DNA from: Ascidiimonas sp046199005
Lineage (GTDB): Bacteria > Bacteroidota > Bacteroidia > Flavobacteriales > Flavobacteriaceae
Length of the DNA: 64,000 nucleotides
Reading direction: 5' to 3'
Assembly: GCA_046199005.1 (NCBI GenBank)
Contig: CP176050.1
Coordinates: 2,232,001-2,296,000 of the forward strand
Position 1 is the stretch's first letter; every line of letters starts with the position of its first letter. The position numbers and the translations under genes were made by a program. The notes under the pieces are model-generated. The model did no database searches and was not told the origin of the DNA. It saw only the letters and a list, made by a program, of their open reading frames with translations. Shown here piece by piece: positions 33,204 to 41,662 of the stretch.

Positions 33204-33555
33204 AATTATCTATTTGTACTTTTTCAATAAAACGCTGCAAAGATACGGGGTAATAAATGGTTTGAAGAAGGAATCAAGAAAAGATAGCTTCCGGAAGCCA
33301 TCTTTCTTAAGAGGTTTAAGAATTCTGAATAAAATCCGATAGCAATACGATCGTAGTATGCAAAAATAGTCTGCTGTAGATCGAATCAGGTTTGACTAGC
33401 ATTTCATAATTATACGCAAACTAATTTGATATTAGCATCTCTGAAAGTCTTATCCCGATACATTAAAATTCAATTATCATATTCAATATGTAGCTAATTT
33501 CTTACTTAAAGAATATTTTGTTATCTTTAAGTATTAACCCATTAAACCTATTAAA
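33204..33555. other. Intergenic stretch with one hairpin
   Basis: A bidirectional hairpin lies at 33280-33305 (AAAGATAGCTTCC with GGAAGCCATCTTT, one mismatch). TATCTTTA at 33522-33529 is a one-mismatch -7 box for the downstream cysteine-rich gene. Nothing else is seen. Confidence 0.35.
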
Positions 33556-33993
33556 ATGAAAAGATTATCCCTAGTATTATGTGCGCTTGTATTGGTGGTT
33601 TCCAGCGGATTCCTTACCGATACAAAAGGAGAAACTTTTGAAGAGAAAACCAATCGCTATTACGAACTGTCAAAAACCGATTATTTTAAGGCCTTAATAG
33701 CGATCCCGGAAGATGAAACGGCACCCTTAAGTGACAAGGATGAATTGATCAATTCACTTAAATTTCTGGAAGGAAGCACCATTGAAGAATTAAGAACTTT
33801 GTTTGAAGTAGAAATTAGCGCAGATGGTTGTTACTGGGTCACAGTTTCTGATTATTGCTTTCATTGCCGGCACTCGCTGTTCAATTGCGGTATCTTTACC
33901 CCGGTTAAGCCCTGTATAAAGCGTCAGTTAGAATATTGCGGATCGTACTGGAGCGGCAGAGAGCGAACTAGTAATTACAATCGCTGTTGTTAA
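33556..33993 (+). CDS. Small secreted cysteine-rich protein, paralogue 2
   Basis: The 145-residue protein is a paralogue of the one at 26161 and has the same length. It has a signal peptide (MKRLSLVLCALVLVVSSGF). The acidic middle repeats the pattern SKTDYFKALIAIPEDE and SLKFLEGSTIEELRTLFEVE. The tail again has regularly spaced cysteines and ends EYCGSYWSGRER ... RCC. The core between the conserved blocks varies (YCFHCRHSLFNCGIF here), as expected of effectors or peptides under diversifying selection. Function unknown. Confidence 0.75.
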   Translation: MKRLSLVLCALVLVVSSGFLTDTKGETFEEKTNRYYELSKTDYFKALIAIPEDETAPLSDKDELINSLKFLEGSTIEELRTLFEVEISADGCYWVTVSDYCFHCRHSLFNCGIFTPVKPCIKRQLEYCGSYWSGRERTSNYNRCC

Positions 33994-34010
33994 TGGCTCT
34001 ATTTAATGTA

Positions 34011-34066
34011 AACTACCTTTCAGGGCAAGCCTAGAGGTATTTGACCCTTTGGCGGTGCCAATAAAA
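34011..34066 (-). repeat. Dispersed palindromic repeat family A, short copy
   Basis: Read on the minus strand: TTATTGGCACCGCCAAAGGG, TCAAATACC, TAGGCTTGCCCTGA, GGTAGTTTA. It lacks the central block present in the two long copies, as does the copy at 12151. Confidence 0.8.
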
Positions 34067-34096
34067 AAGAAGATCGTAATTCCCTTTACGATCTTC
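34065..34096 (-). terminator. Hairpin with U-tract on the minus strand
   Basis: GAAGATCGTAA (34069-34079) and TTACGATCTTC (34086-34096) form a perfect stem; minus-strand transcripts would then meet TTTTTTATT and the family A repeat. It may end the transcript of the interrupted gene at 34632-34859. Confidence 0.65.
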
Positions 34097-34184
34097 CATC
34101 AAATCATGACTACAAACAAGTTCACGCGATTTTTAAAAAGTTCGTTGATCTATTGATTCTTATACAGCGCATAGACTATCTAAT

Positions 34185-34408
34185 GGGTCAAGTAAATTTT
34201 GTGGGGGTTAAAACTTTATTCTTAAATACAGTAATAAAATTTATGTTAGGCTTTTTTAATCTTCCTCGTTCTTTTCCTTGATGAAAAGGAACATCCCGAA
34301 GCGCCGGGACAAGACTCACTTTTAAATTCCTTGAAAACTTACAGCGGTTTTCCTCAGACCCATGCTTCAAACCCCCTTGTTTTACTACGTAATTGAAAAT
34401 AGGTCGGT
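34185..34408 (+). repeat. Long dispersed repeat family C, copy 2
   Basis: Starts GGGTCAAGTAAATTTTGTGG and ends GAAAATAGGTCGGT; colinear with 13075-13357 apart from the missing GC-rich block of that copy. Confidence 0.75.
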
Positions 34409-34494
34409 TGAATACTAAAGAGTTAATGTTTTGTTGGATGTCTTCTTTCTCGTAAGTGTAGTGAATGACTTCCGTTAAGAAAAGTCGAAGCCTT

Positions 34495-34604
34495 GGAGAC
34501 TTTTTAGAAAGTTATTTACGGTTGTAAAAGTTGATGAAACTTTTACAAACACCTATCGAGAAAGTCTCCTTTTTTCCTTCTTTTTTGGAGAGGCAAAAAA
34601 GAAG
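34495..34604. repeat. Nested palindromes
   Basis: GGAGACTTT (34495-34503) pairs with AAAGTCTCC (34561-34569), enclosing TTGTAAAAGTT (34522-34532) with AACTTTTACAA (34538-34548). A third perfect stem follows: CTTCTTTTTTG (34577-34587) with CAAAAAAGAAG (34594-34604). No coding gene uses this region. Confidence 0.6.
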
Positions 34605-34631
34605 AGTGGTTAAACTTCTTCCCAACTTTTT

Positions 34632-34859
34632 TTACATGTCTACGTCTAACGTATTGATCAATAATTGCAATGCGTCTCTCCACTTTTTGGGAATTAAAGG
34701 AATGTTCGCGATTAACCTCACGATATTACCAATCTTACCCCAAATTTCACAGATTCACGAAACCATATCTACAGAAGCCACTTTGGCTCGGGAATCTAAA
34801 TCGTTCAGGTCTAAGTTCTCAATTTCTTTGTTTACAGACTCGAATGTTAATTCTTTCAT
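34632..34859 (-). pseudogene. Small gene interrupted by an in-frame TGA
   Basis: On the minus strand an ORF starts MKELTFESVNKEIENLDLND and runs to a TGA at codon 35 (34755-34757), then continues in the same frame with EIWGKIGNIVRLIANIPLIP and ends ALQLLINTLDVDM at a TAA. Coding character is the same on both sides, so this looks like a 75-residue helical protein broken by one nonsense change (for example CGA or TGG to TGA). A short functional 34-residue product is the alternative. Confidence 0.45.
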
Positions 34860-35036
34860 ATGATGATATTTTACTGAGTTATACAGCAACGAAACTATCT
34901 TCTGATCGCTGCTTCAACAATACTCATTCATGGGGAATCGTTCAAGCCATTTGTTTTTCGTATTTACGTTAAAACTTATCAGAATAGCGTCATCATGTCC
35001 TGTCATATCTGCCTATATTGACTTTAAAAAATAAAA

Positions 35037-35777
35037 ATGAAAGTAGAAAACAAAGTAATCCTTATTACCGGTGCTTCAAGTGGTATTGGTAAAGCAACCG
35101 CAATTAAATTAGCTAAACATGGAGCCTCCGTCGTATTAATGGCGCGGAGTGAAGATGCATTAAAAGAGTTGAAATCTCAAATAGAAAAAGAGGGAGGTCA
35201 TGCTTTGGTAACTCCTGGAGATGTAACCAAAGCCTCAGATTTTAAAGAATCTGTTCAACAAACAGTAGCCACCTTTGGTAAAATAGATGCACTCATTAAC
35301 AATGCAGGATTGATGCCATTGTCATTTATTGAGAAACTAAAGACGGATGAATGGGACAAAATGGTGGACGTTAATATTAAGGGAGTCTTAAATGGTGTTG
35401 CAGCAGTACTACCCGAATTAAAGAAAAATAAAGGAGGTAATATCATCAATATTTCATCGATGGCAGCGCATCGCTATTTTCCCGGTGGTGCCGTTTATTG
35501 CGCAACCAAATCAGCCGTGAAAATGTTCTCTGAAGGATTACGACAGGAATTAGCTCCTGAACATGGCATAAATGTAACCTCGATAGAACCCGGTGCTGTT
35601 GCTACGAATTTGCCCAGTACGATCACCGATGAAGATATTCTCGATCAAATGGGAGATATGATGGAGATGACTACGCTTGAAGCCGAAGATATTGCAAATG
35701 CTGTTTATTATACCTTGACGCAACCAGCCAGGGTAAATATAAACGATGTATATATTGTTCCTAGTGAACAGCAGTAG
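35037..35777 (+). CDS. SDR-family oxidoreductase
   Basis: The 246-residue protein is a classical short-chain dehydrogenase: cofactor motif TGASSGIG near the N-terminus, NNAG in the middle, catalytic Ser in NISSMAAHR and YCATK as the Tyr-Lys pair. ARSEDALK after the second strand suggests NADP(H). Substrate unknown. It is monocistronic, followed by a small peptide gene 97 bases on. Confidence 0.9.
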   Translation: MKVENKVILITGASSGIGKATAIKLAKHGASVVLMARSEDALKELKSQIEKEGGHALVTPGDVTKASDFKESVQQTVATFGKIDALINNAGLMPLSFIEKLKTDEWDKMVDVNIKGVLNGVAAVLPELKKNKGGNIINISSMAAHRYFPGGAVYCATKSAVKMFSEGLRQELAPEHGINVTSIEPGAVATNLPSTITDEDILDQMGDMMEMTTLEAEDIANAVYYTLTQPARVNINDVYIVPSEQQ

Positions 35778-35874
35778 CCACTTGAAAGATATTTCAACAT
35801 TAACAATTTCTTTTTCCTATCATACTATTTTTTAATTATCTTACTTAATCATTTAATTTTAAAATAGTTATATT

Positions 35875-36042
35875 ATGAAAAGAAAGAGTTTAAAATCGTT
35901 GAGTCTCAACAAAAAGTATGTATCCAGTTTTGAAACGAATCAGGTTTCCGGAGGTGCTTATCTAGCGTCAGGAGCAGAAACCTGTGGAGGTCAAACTTCC
36001 AGTTACCCTCCCACAGTAAGTTGTCCCACTAGATTTGCGTAG
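35875..36042 (+). CDS. RiPP-like precursor peptide (class I lanthipeptide-type leader)
   Basis: The 55-residue ORF begins MKRKSLKSLSLNKKYVSSFE and the leader ends TNQVSGG. The leader has the LSLNKK...SGG form of Bacteroidetes class I lanthipeptide-like precursors, as in the gene at 15244. The core (about 28-55) has two cysteines and many Ser/Thr (SGAETCGGQTSSYPP, SCPT). A very strong terminator follows directly. No modification or export enzyme is nearby. Short but well supported by leader and terminator. Confidence 0.65.
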   Translation: MKRKSLKSLSLNKKYVSSFETNQVSGGAYLASGAETCGGQTSSYPPTVSCPTRFA

Positions 36043-36051
36043 GTATTAAAA

Positions 36052-36096
36052 AAAACAGGTTTTTATGGATTAAGAAATCCATAAAAACCTGTTTTG
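36052..36096 (+). terminator. Strong intrinsic terminator
   Basis: A perfect 19-bp stem (36052-36070 with 36077-36095, six-base loop) ends in TTTT and follows the peptide gene. Confidence 0.9.
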
Positions 36097-36180
36097 TATT
36101 GTGGACTTCTTGGGATCGGGATAGCACATTATGAGTTAAATCTAAAAGATAGGTACACAAATCGCAGCGTTACATCTTGC

Positions 36181-36214
36181 AGATTTCTGAGTCGCAATAC
36201 TCCTTCGAAAAGAC
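36181..36214 (+). repeat. 34-bp dispersed repeat family B
   Basis: AGATTTCTGAGTCGC then AATACTCCTTCGAAAAGAC, matching 12231-12264 on the other strand. The remainder of the gene-free stretch 36097-36375 shows nothing else. Confidence 0.6.
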
Positions 36215-36375
36215 CCAGTCATCCAGCAGTTACCCTTTCAGTAATAGTTAGTTTATTAAATAATAGCATCGTTTACTGGAAGAGGTGTAAAGACTTTCAT
36301 TTCAATCGGTAATTTTTATCCTAACCAAAATGATGTTGGGGATGTAAAACAACTATTTGAATATAACGCCCTTAA

Positions 36376-36822
36376 TTATAACAATCGCTGATCCCAGATA
36401 AAAGGATCGCTCCGGACAATCTGTACTTTCTGAAAATCTGTATGATTTGTATTAATAATAAAATTATATTCTCCGGGAATTAAAACAGAAGGTACTTTGA
36501 GAATGAGGGTGGACTTGTTTCGATACCAGTCACTACCAATGGTTTGTAAGCGACTGTAATATTTAAGTAATCGCCAGTCTTGTGGCAAAGAAGAAGCAAT
36601 TTCGTGATAAAATTTCTTGTCTGAAGGAAGGGAGACGCGTAACAATCTATAATCCAGTTTTTTCATGCGTGCATTGCGATGCGCAACCATTTCTAAGGTG
36701 CACAAGGCTCTGCTTTGTGAAGTGTAAATTACATACTCGTTATCCTTATTCCAACGGTTAGGAGCACCGGAAGCACTTAGAACTTCAGCATATTTGCTCT
36801 GGGTAATTCGAAATACCTCCAT
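36376..36822 (-). CDS. RES-domain toxin (NAD+ phosphorylase type)
   Basis: The 148-residue protein matches the RES family: VFRITQSKYA at the start, GAPNRWN with an Arg at 23, VIYTSQSRALCTLEM with a Glu at 44, and later TLILKVPSVLIPGEYNFIINTNH, the C-terminal signature. RES toxins degrade NAD+ and arrest growth. It follows the antitoxin gene with a one-base overlap. Confidence 0.88.
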   Translation of the reverse strand: MEVFRITQSKYAEVLSASGAPNRWNKDNEYVIYTSQSRALCTLEMVAHRNARMKKLDYRLLRVSLPSDKKFYHEIASSLPQDWRLLKYYSRLQTIGSDWYRNKSTLILKVPSVLIPGEYNFIINTNHTDFQKVQIVRSDPFIWDQRLL

Positions 36823-37241
36823 TACACATTATCACCGTATTCCATGGCGGTAAGACGGCTGTCTACAAAACGAATGCCACTAATGGTGTTTAAAAACGCA
36901 ATAGGTTCTTTGTGATCGAAAAATACATTAGGAGACTCCAGCCATTCATTGAAGTCTTGTGAATCTCCAAAAACTTCTGCTCCCTTTTTAAGCAATGATA
37001 TTAATAAAATAATATGCTCTTTTGTGTCTATCTTAATCTTGGAGATATCTTTTGTGTAGGTAGTAAATGTTTTTGGATTGATATTCAGGATTTGTGAAAG
37101 TTCACGAATATTGATGTGGCTTAATGCTTTAAGTGCACGAACATGATTGATCGTAAACTTCTTGTCTTGCAGGAAGCTGAGCATCCAGGCGGGATCTGCC
37201 TCAGTGGGAATCATATCTATTACCTTTTGCCTTGCCAACAT
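36822..37241 (-). CDS. Xre/MbcA/ParS-type antitoxin
   Basis: The 139-residue protein has an N-terminal helix-turn-helix (LKALSHINIRELSQILNINP) and a C-terminal MbcA/ParS toxin-binding domain (AEVFGDSQDFNEWLESPNVFFDHKEPIAFL). This pairing with a RES toxin is the standard Xre-RES module. It probably represses its own promoter upstream of 37241. Confidence 0.88.
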   Translation of the reverse strand: MLARQKVIDMIPTEADPAWMLSFLQDKKFTINHVRALKALSHINIRELSQILNINPKTFTTYTKDISKIKIDTKEHIILLISLLKKGAEVFGDSQDFNEWLESPNVFFDHKEPIAFLNTISGIRFVDSRLTAMEYGDNV

Positions 37242-37470
37242 CTTTGTGGTATTTTTACTTTTTTATAAACGTAAAATTACGCTTTTTTATGGGATGTACC
37301 AAAAAAATGAATCAATTTCAGGTTTTTAGGTGCGCTAGAATAATATCCTTTTTAATTCAATTTTTTTGACATCCGTATGTATGTCTTTTTTTTATGTAAA
37401 TCGAACTTCCAAACAAGGGGAAAAACGCTGATTTTCAGATTCCTACGTTCTTTCCAGACTTAGCATATCA

Positions 37471-37496
37471 AAAAAGCCGCTTCACTAAGCGGCTTT
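37471..37496 (-). terminator. Intrinsic terminator of the SDR gene
   Basis: AAAGCCGCTT (37473-37482) pairs with AAGCGGCTTT (37487-37496); minus-strand reading ends in a T-run. The remaining stretch 37242-37470 must hold the antitoxin promoter; no gene is seen. Confidence 0.85.
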
Positions 37497-37533
37497 CATT
37501 ATTTCTTTTTAATATTTCTTATTCAATGTTCTA

Positions 37534-38322
37534 CTACATCGCACGATGATTTCTGGTAGCAAATTCCAGATCTTCGTATCGTTCGGCAATCTCTTCATCC
37601 ATTGCTTCCGGATGGATAAAATTGAATAATGCATCTTTTTTACGCTTCATGCCTCCAAAAACGATGTTGACTTTTCCCTGCTCCAAAGCGGCTATCGATT
37701 CCTCTGCAACCATTTCAGGCGAATCCATATTTTTGCGACTTGAACTTTCCATCATATCGGTATCAGTGGCTGTTGGATAAATACATAACACATGGATATT
37801 ATAAGGTGTGAATTCTCTACGGATCGCATCTGAAAATTGCCGAATACCTGCTTTAGTACTGGCATATACAGCATAAAAAGGCATGGCAATCAATCCTAGT
37901 CCGGAAGATACATTGATAATCGATGCTTGTTTACTCTTTTTAAGCAAAGGCAGTAAATGTTTGGTAAGTAATGCCGGACCCGTAAGGTTTACATTTATCT
38001 GATTAATAATATCATCATCACTACTCTCTTCCAGATGTCCGGCGGACACCACGCCGGCATTATTGATAAGCATATCAACAACTCCCCATGAATTTTTAAG
38101 GGAATCTACCAAATCTTTTATGGTCTCAACATCGGTCACATTACCTTTAAATCCTTTAAAATGTATCGAAGGAAATGCTTTCTTTAAAGCCTCAAATCCG
38201 GATAAACTTCTTGATAGGATCGCAAAATCCTTCACGCCTTTCGCAATTAATACTTTTACCAGCTCCTTCCCTATTCCACGATCTCCGCCGGTTATAAAAA
38301 CTTTCTGCCCTTCAAATTTCAT
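37534..38322 (-). CDS. SDR-family oxidoreductase
   Basis: The 262-residue protein has TGGDRGIGKEL as cofactor motif, NNAG, Ser in NVSSGLGL and YASTK as catalytic pair. The C-terminal tail (KRKKDALFNFIHPEAMDEEIAERYEDLE) resembles DltE-like SDRs. It lies 27 bases downstream of the flavin reductase gene and is likely co-transcribed with it. Substrate unknown. Confidence 0.88.
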   Translation of the reverse strand: MKFEGQKVFITGGDRGIGKELVKVLIAKGVKDFAILSRSLSGFEALKKAFPSIHFKGFKGNVTDVETIKDLVDSLKNSWGVVDMLINNAGVVSAGHLEESSDDDIINQINVNLTGPALLTKHLLPLLKKSKQASIINVSSGLGLIAMPFYAVYASTKAGIRQFSDAIRREFTPYNIHVLCIYPTATDTDMMESSSRKNMDSPEMVAEESIAALEQGKVNIVFGGMKRKKDALFNFIHPEAMDEEIAERYEDLEFATRNHRAM

Positions 38323-38349
38323 ATTTTTTTATTTAAATGTGACTGTTTA

Positions 38350-39021
38350 TCACGTGAGATCTTCTGCCACCATCATATCTTTGGAAACGCCCATTGCGTG
38401 AAGATCTGCCTGAACTGATTCCATCATTGGGGGTGGTCCGCATAAATACACATATTTTGAAGTATCTAAATTATACTTCTTAAGTAATTCTTTATTAATA
38501 AATCCGCTATCATAAGCCTGAATATCTTCTTTTGAAAGTACATGATGTACCTGATCTCTTAACCATGCATTTAAATTTTCTTTATAAATGATATCTTTTT
38601 CAGTATCATTTCCAAAAAACAAAGTGTTTCCATCAAGCAAACCACGTTTTTTAAGATCTTTCATGATCGCAATAAAAGGCGTAATCCCTGCTCCACCTGC
38701 GATAAAGGTTCCCGGTCCTTTATAGGAAATCGCACCCCACGAATCGCCTAGAATCAAATGATCACCCACTTTAAGCTTAGGCAATTGTTCGGTCATTCCG
38801 TTATGAGAAGGGTATATTTTGATCGTGAATTCCAAGGTTGAATCTTCTGGGAGACTGGTAAATGTAAAGGGTCTTTTTTCATCACGCCAGCCGTCTTTAT
38901 CAATCGAGAGCTCAGTAGCCTGCCCCGGATTAAAACTGTAATTCTCTGGTTTCTCTGTTACCAGACGTAAAACATTATGTGTTACGAATTCTATATTTTT
39001 TAAAATTATTTTATGTTCCAT
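38350..39021 (-). CDS. FAD-dependent ferredoxin/flavodoxin reductase-like protein
   Basis: The 223-residue protein has the FNR fold: RPFTFTS (FAD site), FIAGGAGITPFIAIM (NAD(P) site), YLCGPPPMMESVQADLH at the C-terminus. It has no iron-sulfur domain, so it passes electrons between NAD(P)H and a separate carrier. It heads a probable two-gene unit with the SDR. A family A repeat lies 21 bases before its start. Confidence 0.88.
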   Translation of the reverse strand: MEHKIILKNIEFVTHNVLRLVTEKPENYSFNPGQATELSIDKDGWRDEKRPFTFTSLPEDSTLEFTIKIYPSHNGMTEQLPKLKVGDHLILGDSWGAISYKGPGTFIAGGAGITPFIAIMKDLKKRGLLDGNTLFFGNDTEKDIIYKENLNAWLRDQVHHVLSKEDIQAYDSGFINKELLKKYNLDTSKYVYLCGPPPMMESVQADLHAMGVSKDMMVAEDLT

Positions 39022-39041
39022 TTTTAGCGGTTTATTAGATG

Positions 39042-39140
39042 TTTATTGGCACCGCCAAAGGGTCTGATACCCCAAGGCTTGCCTCGAAATTAAACGTTTG
39101 TTTCAAACAAATGCCTATAAGCTTGACCTGAGGTAGTTTA
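39042..39140 (+). repeat. Dispersed palindromic repeat family A, long copy
   Basis: TTTATTGGCACCGCCAAAGG starts the element, then AAGGCTTGCCTCG, TTTGTTTCAAACAAA (perfect inverted repeat) and GCTTGACCTGAGGTAGTTTA. Confidence 0.85.
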
Positions 39141-39216
39141 CTTGAAACCTCAATTTTTGTCAGCTATATTGAAGTGCATTTTATACGAAAATAAAATCTT
39201 ACTGCGCGTTTTAACT

Positions 39217-39846
39217 TCAAGCAATGACTTCTAAAGCCTTACCTATGAGCATATCTCCTTCTAAAATTTCAAATGTCTCATTAATAGCGGCGTCATCATG
39301 AAGTGCTCTCACCAGTGTTTGAGCCACATCATCCCGGCTTATCTCTCCGTTAATATTCAATGATTTTTTTAATTGTATTTTACCAGAACCTCTTTCGTTA
39401 TTAAGCGTGCCGGGTCTTACAATGGCGTATACGAGATTGCTCTTTATTAGGTAGTTATCAGCTTCCTGCTTTGCTTTCATATACTCTTGAAGTTCAGGAT
39501 GTTTTTCGGGCTCATTTGCTCCCATCGAACTCAGCATTACAAACTTTTTAATTCCCTTAGTTTTGGCGGCATCAATTATTTTTTTAGCACCGTCTCTGTC
39601 AACTGCATCTACTTTCTTTCCTCCGGAACCTGCAGCAAAAATAATCTTATCAATATTTTTAACCGTATGCGATACGTCTTCTTCAAGATCTCCCAAAACA
39701 GCATCAATGTGAACCTCCTGAAATTCTTTTAATTGTTCTTCTTTACGAACCATAGCAACTGGGTTGAAATATTGCGATTGTTTTAGTAAATGAATTACCC
39801 TTTTTCCTGTATTTCCTGTGGCACCTGCCACTAATATATTTTCCAT
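39217..39846 (-). CDS. NAD(P)-binding SDR-like protein (NmrA/YwnB type)
   Basis: The 209-residue protein begins MENILVAGATGNTGKRVI, an atypical-SDR nucleotide site, and has AAGSGGKKVDAVDRDGAKKIIDAA, VMLSSMGANEPEKHPE and YAIVRPGTLNNERGSG. It lacks the YxxxK pair, as do NmrA/BLVRB-like sensors and reductases. Function unknown. It lies upstream of the flavin reductase on the same strand, separated by the family A repeat. Confidence 0.85.
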   Translation of the reverse strand: MENILVAGATGNTGKRVIHLLKQSQYFNPVAMVRKEEQLKEFQEVHIDAVLGDLEEDVSHTVKNIDKIIFAAGSGGKKVDAVDRDGAKKIIDAAKTKGIKKFVMLSSMGANEPEKHPELQEYMKAKQEADNYLIKSNLVYAIVRPGTLNNERGSGKIQLKKSLNINGEISRDDVAQTLVRALHDDAAINETFEILEGDMLIGKALEVIA

Positions 39847-40043
39847 AAATTCTTTTTTCTAAAGAAAACATTTTCTTTTGGAACTGGTGAGTGCATATCA
39901 GGCAAAGATTAACGCTAACAGTTCAGCATCGTAAAAAATAGATCCTTCAAATTTCTAATAATTAGTTTTCGTAGTAAATGTGATATTTCTTTTAACATTG
40001 CCTAAGATCGTACTTTAGTATTGTAAAGACCGTAAAGTAATCT

Positions 40044-40976
40044 TTGGATCGTTGCTTTTTTGTATATTTCACGAAACCGATCAAACCAATTTTAGTGTCC
40101 ATATTTAAAAAAGGCTTTAAAAAGCATAAGAGAATATCCCCTGAAGGCTTTAGATATAGAGGAATTGGGAGTAGCAGACTCGAAAATCTTACCGATACGG
40201 TCTTCGGGTTTTCCATAACCTTATTAGTCATCGCTTCAGAAGTGCCTCGTTCTTACACCGAACTTCAGGCATCTATGTATAGTTTTATAGGATTTATTTT
40301 TTGTATCCTGTTATTGCTGGGTATTTGGAACAATCACCGTAACTTTTTTCTGCACTACGGACTTATAGATACCACCAATAAGATTCTAAACTTTCTGTTC
40401 TTATTCGTTTTGCTTTTTTACATTTATCCATTAAAATTTTTATTCTCTTATTTGGGTACAGCTATCTATGCACGTATCAAACTTGCTGTTGGTGACAAAT
40501 CGGAAGCACTGCGTCTGGCTCTGGATAAACTTGCAGAATCTAATATGAATCAAGAGCAATGGGCTGATATAATGATACGATTTGGTCTAGGACTTCTTCT
40601 TATTTACTTTATTTTCTGGTTTATGCATAAAAATGCACTACGCAAACGTAAAATACTTGCGTTGACTAAGAGAGAAGTATTTATTACACGTAGTTTTTTA
40701 CAATCGTATGTAATCTTAATGGCAATAGCTTTTCTGTCTATGTTGGTGGTTATCATTTTTGGCGGAAGATATGCAGCTATTTCAGGCTATGTTTATTTAT
40801 TAGTGCCTATCCTTCTGCCATTACAAGCGCGCTATCGAAAAAAACGCCTCCTTCAGAAAGTCTGGAAAAATAAGATCGTAGCAGAGACTCCTGACGCTGA
40901 AAACCTTTCGTCTACCGATGAATCCTTAAAGATAACTGAAACGATTGATCCGGAGCTTCCTACAGAAAATGATTGA
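40044..40976 (+). CDS. TMEM175-family (DUF1211) potassium channel-like protein
   Basis: The 310-residue protein has the TMEM175 signature SRLENLTDTVFGFSITLLVIASEVP (R...FxxxFSD-like) at about 48-72, followed by five more membrane segments (FIGFIFCILLLLGI, ILNFLFLFVLLFYIY, FGLGLLLIYFIFWFM, VILMAIAFLSMLVVII, GYVYLLVPILLPL). Bacterial members are K+-permeable channels. The N-terminal 40 residues are basic and the start may be internal. It ends three bases before the pseudouridine synthase gene, so the two probably form one transcript. Confidence 0.78.
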   Translation: MDRCFFVYFTKPIKPILVSIFKKGFKKHKRISPEGFRYRGIGSSRLENLTDTVFGFSITLLVIASEVPRSYTELQASMYSFIGFIFCILLLLGIWNNHRNFFLHYGLIDTTNKILNFLFLFVLLFYIYPLKFLFSYLGTAIYARIKLAVGDKSEALRLALDKLAESNMNQEQWADIMIRFGLGLLLIYFIFWFMHKNALRKRKILALTKREVFITRSFLQSYVILMAIAFLSMLVVIIFGGRYAAISGYVYLLVPILLPLQARYRKKRLLQKVWKNKIVAETPDAENLSSTDESLKITETIDPELPTEND

Positions 40977-40979
40977 AAG

Positions 40980-41591
40980 ATGAACATTATGCCTGAGCAG
41001 TTGATAACTGAAATAGGACTACAACAACACTTTATGATCTATAAGCCTTTCGGGGTCTTGAGTCAGCTCTATTCAAATAACGACAAACAAAATCGTAAAA
41101 AGCAATTTCTTCGAAAACTCTATGATTTTCCTGAAGGGATGATGCCTATCGGAAGACTGGACGAAAAGTCTGAGGGATTATTATTGATGACCACCGATGG
41201 AAAACTAAGTGACCGAATCAACAGATCTGGAATAGAAAAGGAGTACCTGGTTCAGATAGATGGTCAGATCACACCAGAAGCCATCAAGCAATTACAACAA
41301 GGAGTAGAAATTGGATTTGCAGGCAAACGTTATGTAACCAAAACTTGCAAAGTTGAGATCATCGAAAAGCCCACGGTACCGCCTGCTGATAAAAGGCTTC
41401 GCATCGAAAGACACCGTTCTTCCTCCTGGATACGCATCGTAATTACCGAAGGTAAATTTAGACAAATACGTAAGATGACGGCGGCAGTAGGCTTCCCTAC
41501 CGCAAGATTAATTCGTACAAGAATAGGAAGCAACTATTTGGGAAATTTACAGCCTGGTGAAGTGAAAAAGGTAAACTTACTGGATATATAA
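40980..41591 (+). CDS. rluE: 23S rRNA pseudouridine synthase, RluE-like
   Basis: The 203-residue protein lacks an S4 domain and has FMIYKPFGVLSQ, the catalytic PIGRLDEKSEGLLLMTTDG (Asp in GRLD), IEKEYLVQIDG and EGKFRQIRKMTAAVGFP. This is the RsuA/RluB/E/F family, RluE-like by size; that enzyme modifies U2457 of 23S rRNA. The start may be Met 4. Confidence 0.88.
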   Translation: MNIMPEQLITEIGLQQHFMIYKPFGVLSQLYSNNDKQNRKKQFLRKLYDFPEGMMPIGRLDEKSEGLLLMTTDGKLSDRINRSGIEKEYLVQIDGQITPEAIKQLQQGVEIGFAGKRYVTKTCKVEIIEKPTVPPADKRLRIERHRSSSWIRIVITEGKFRQIRKMTAAVGFPTARLIRTRIGSNYLGNLQPGEVKKVNLLDI

Positions 41592-41662
41592 GCTTTTAGT
41601 TTTGAGAGATTAATTAATTTTAAGGCGACCGAAGCCTATTCTAATGAATCAGAATTTAAAAC

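Noticed and set aside
34531..34863. 110-codon + strand ORF in the gene-poor region.
   Set aside because: It covers palindromes and the complement of a protein-like minus-strand frame with a proper start and stop.
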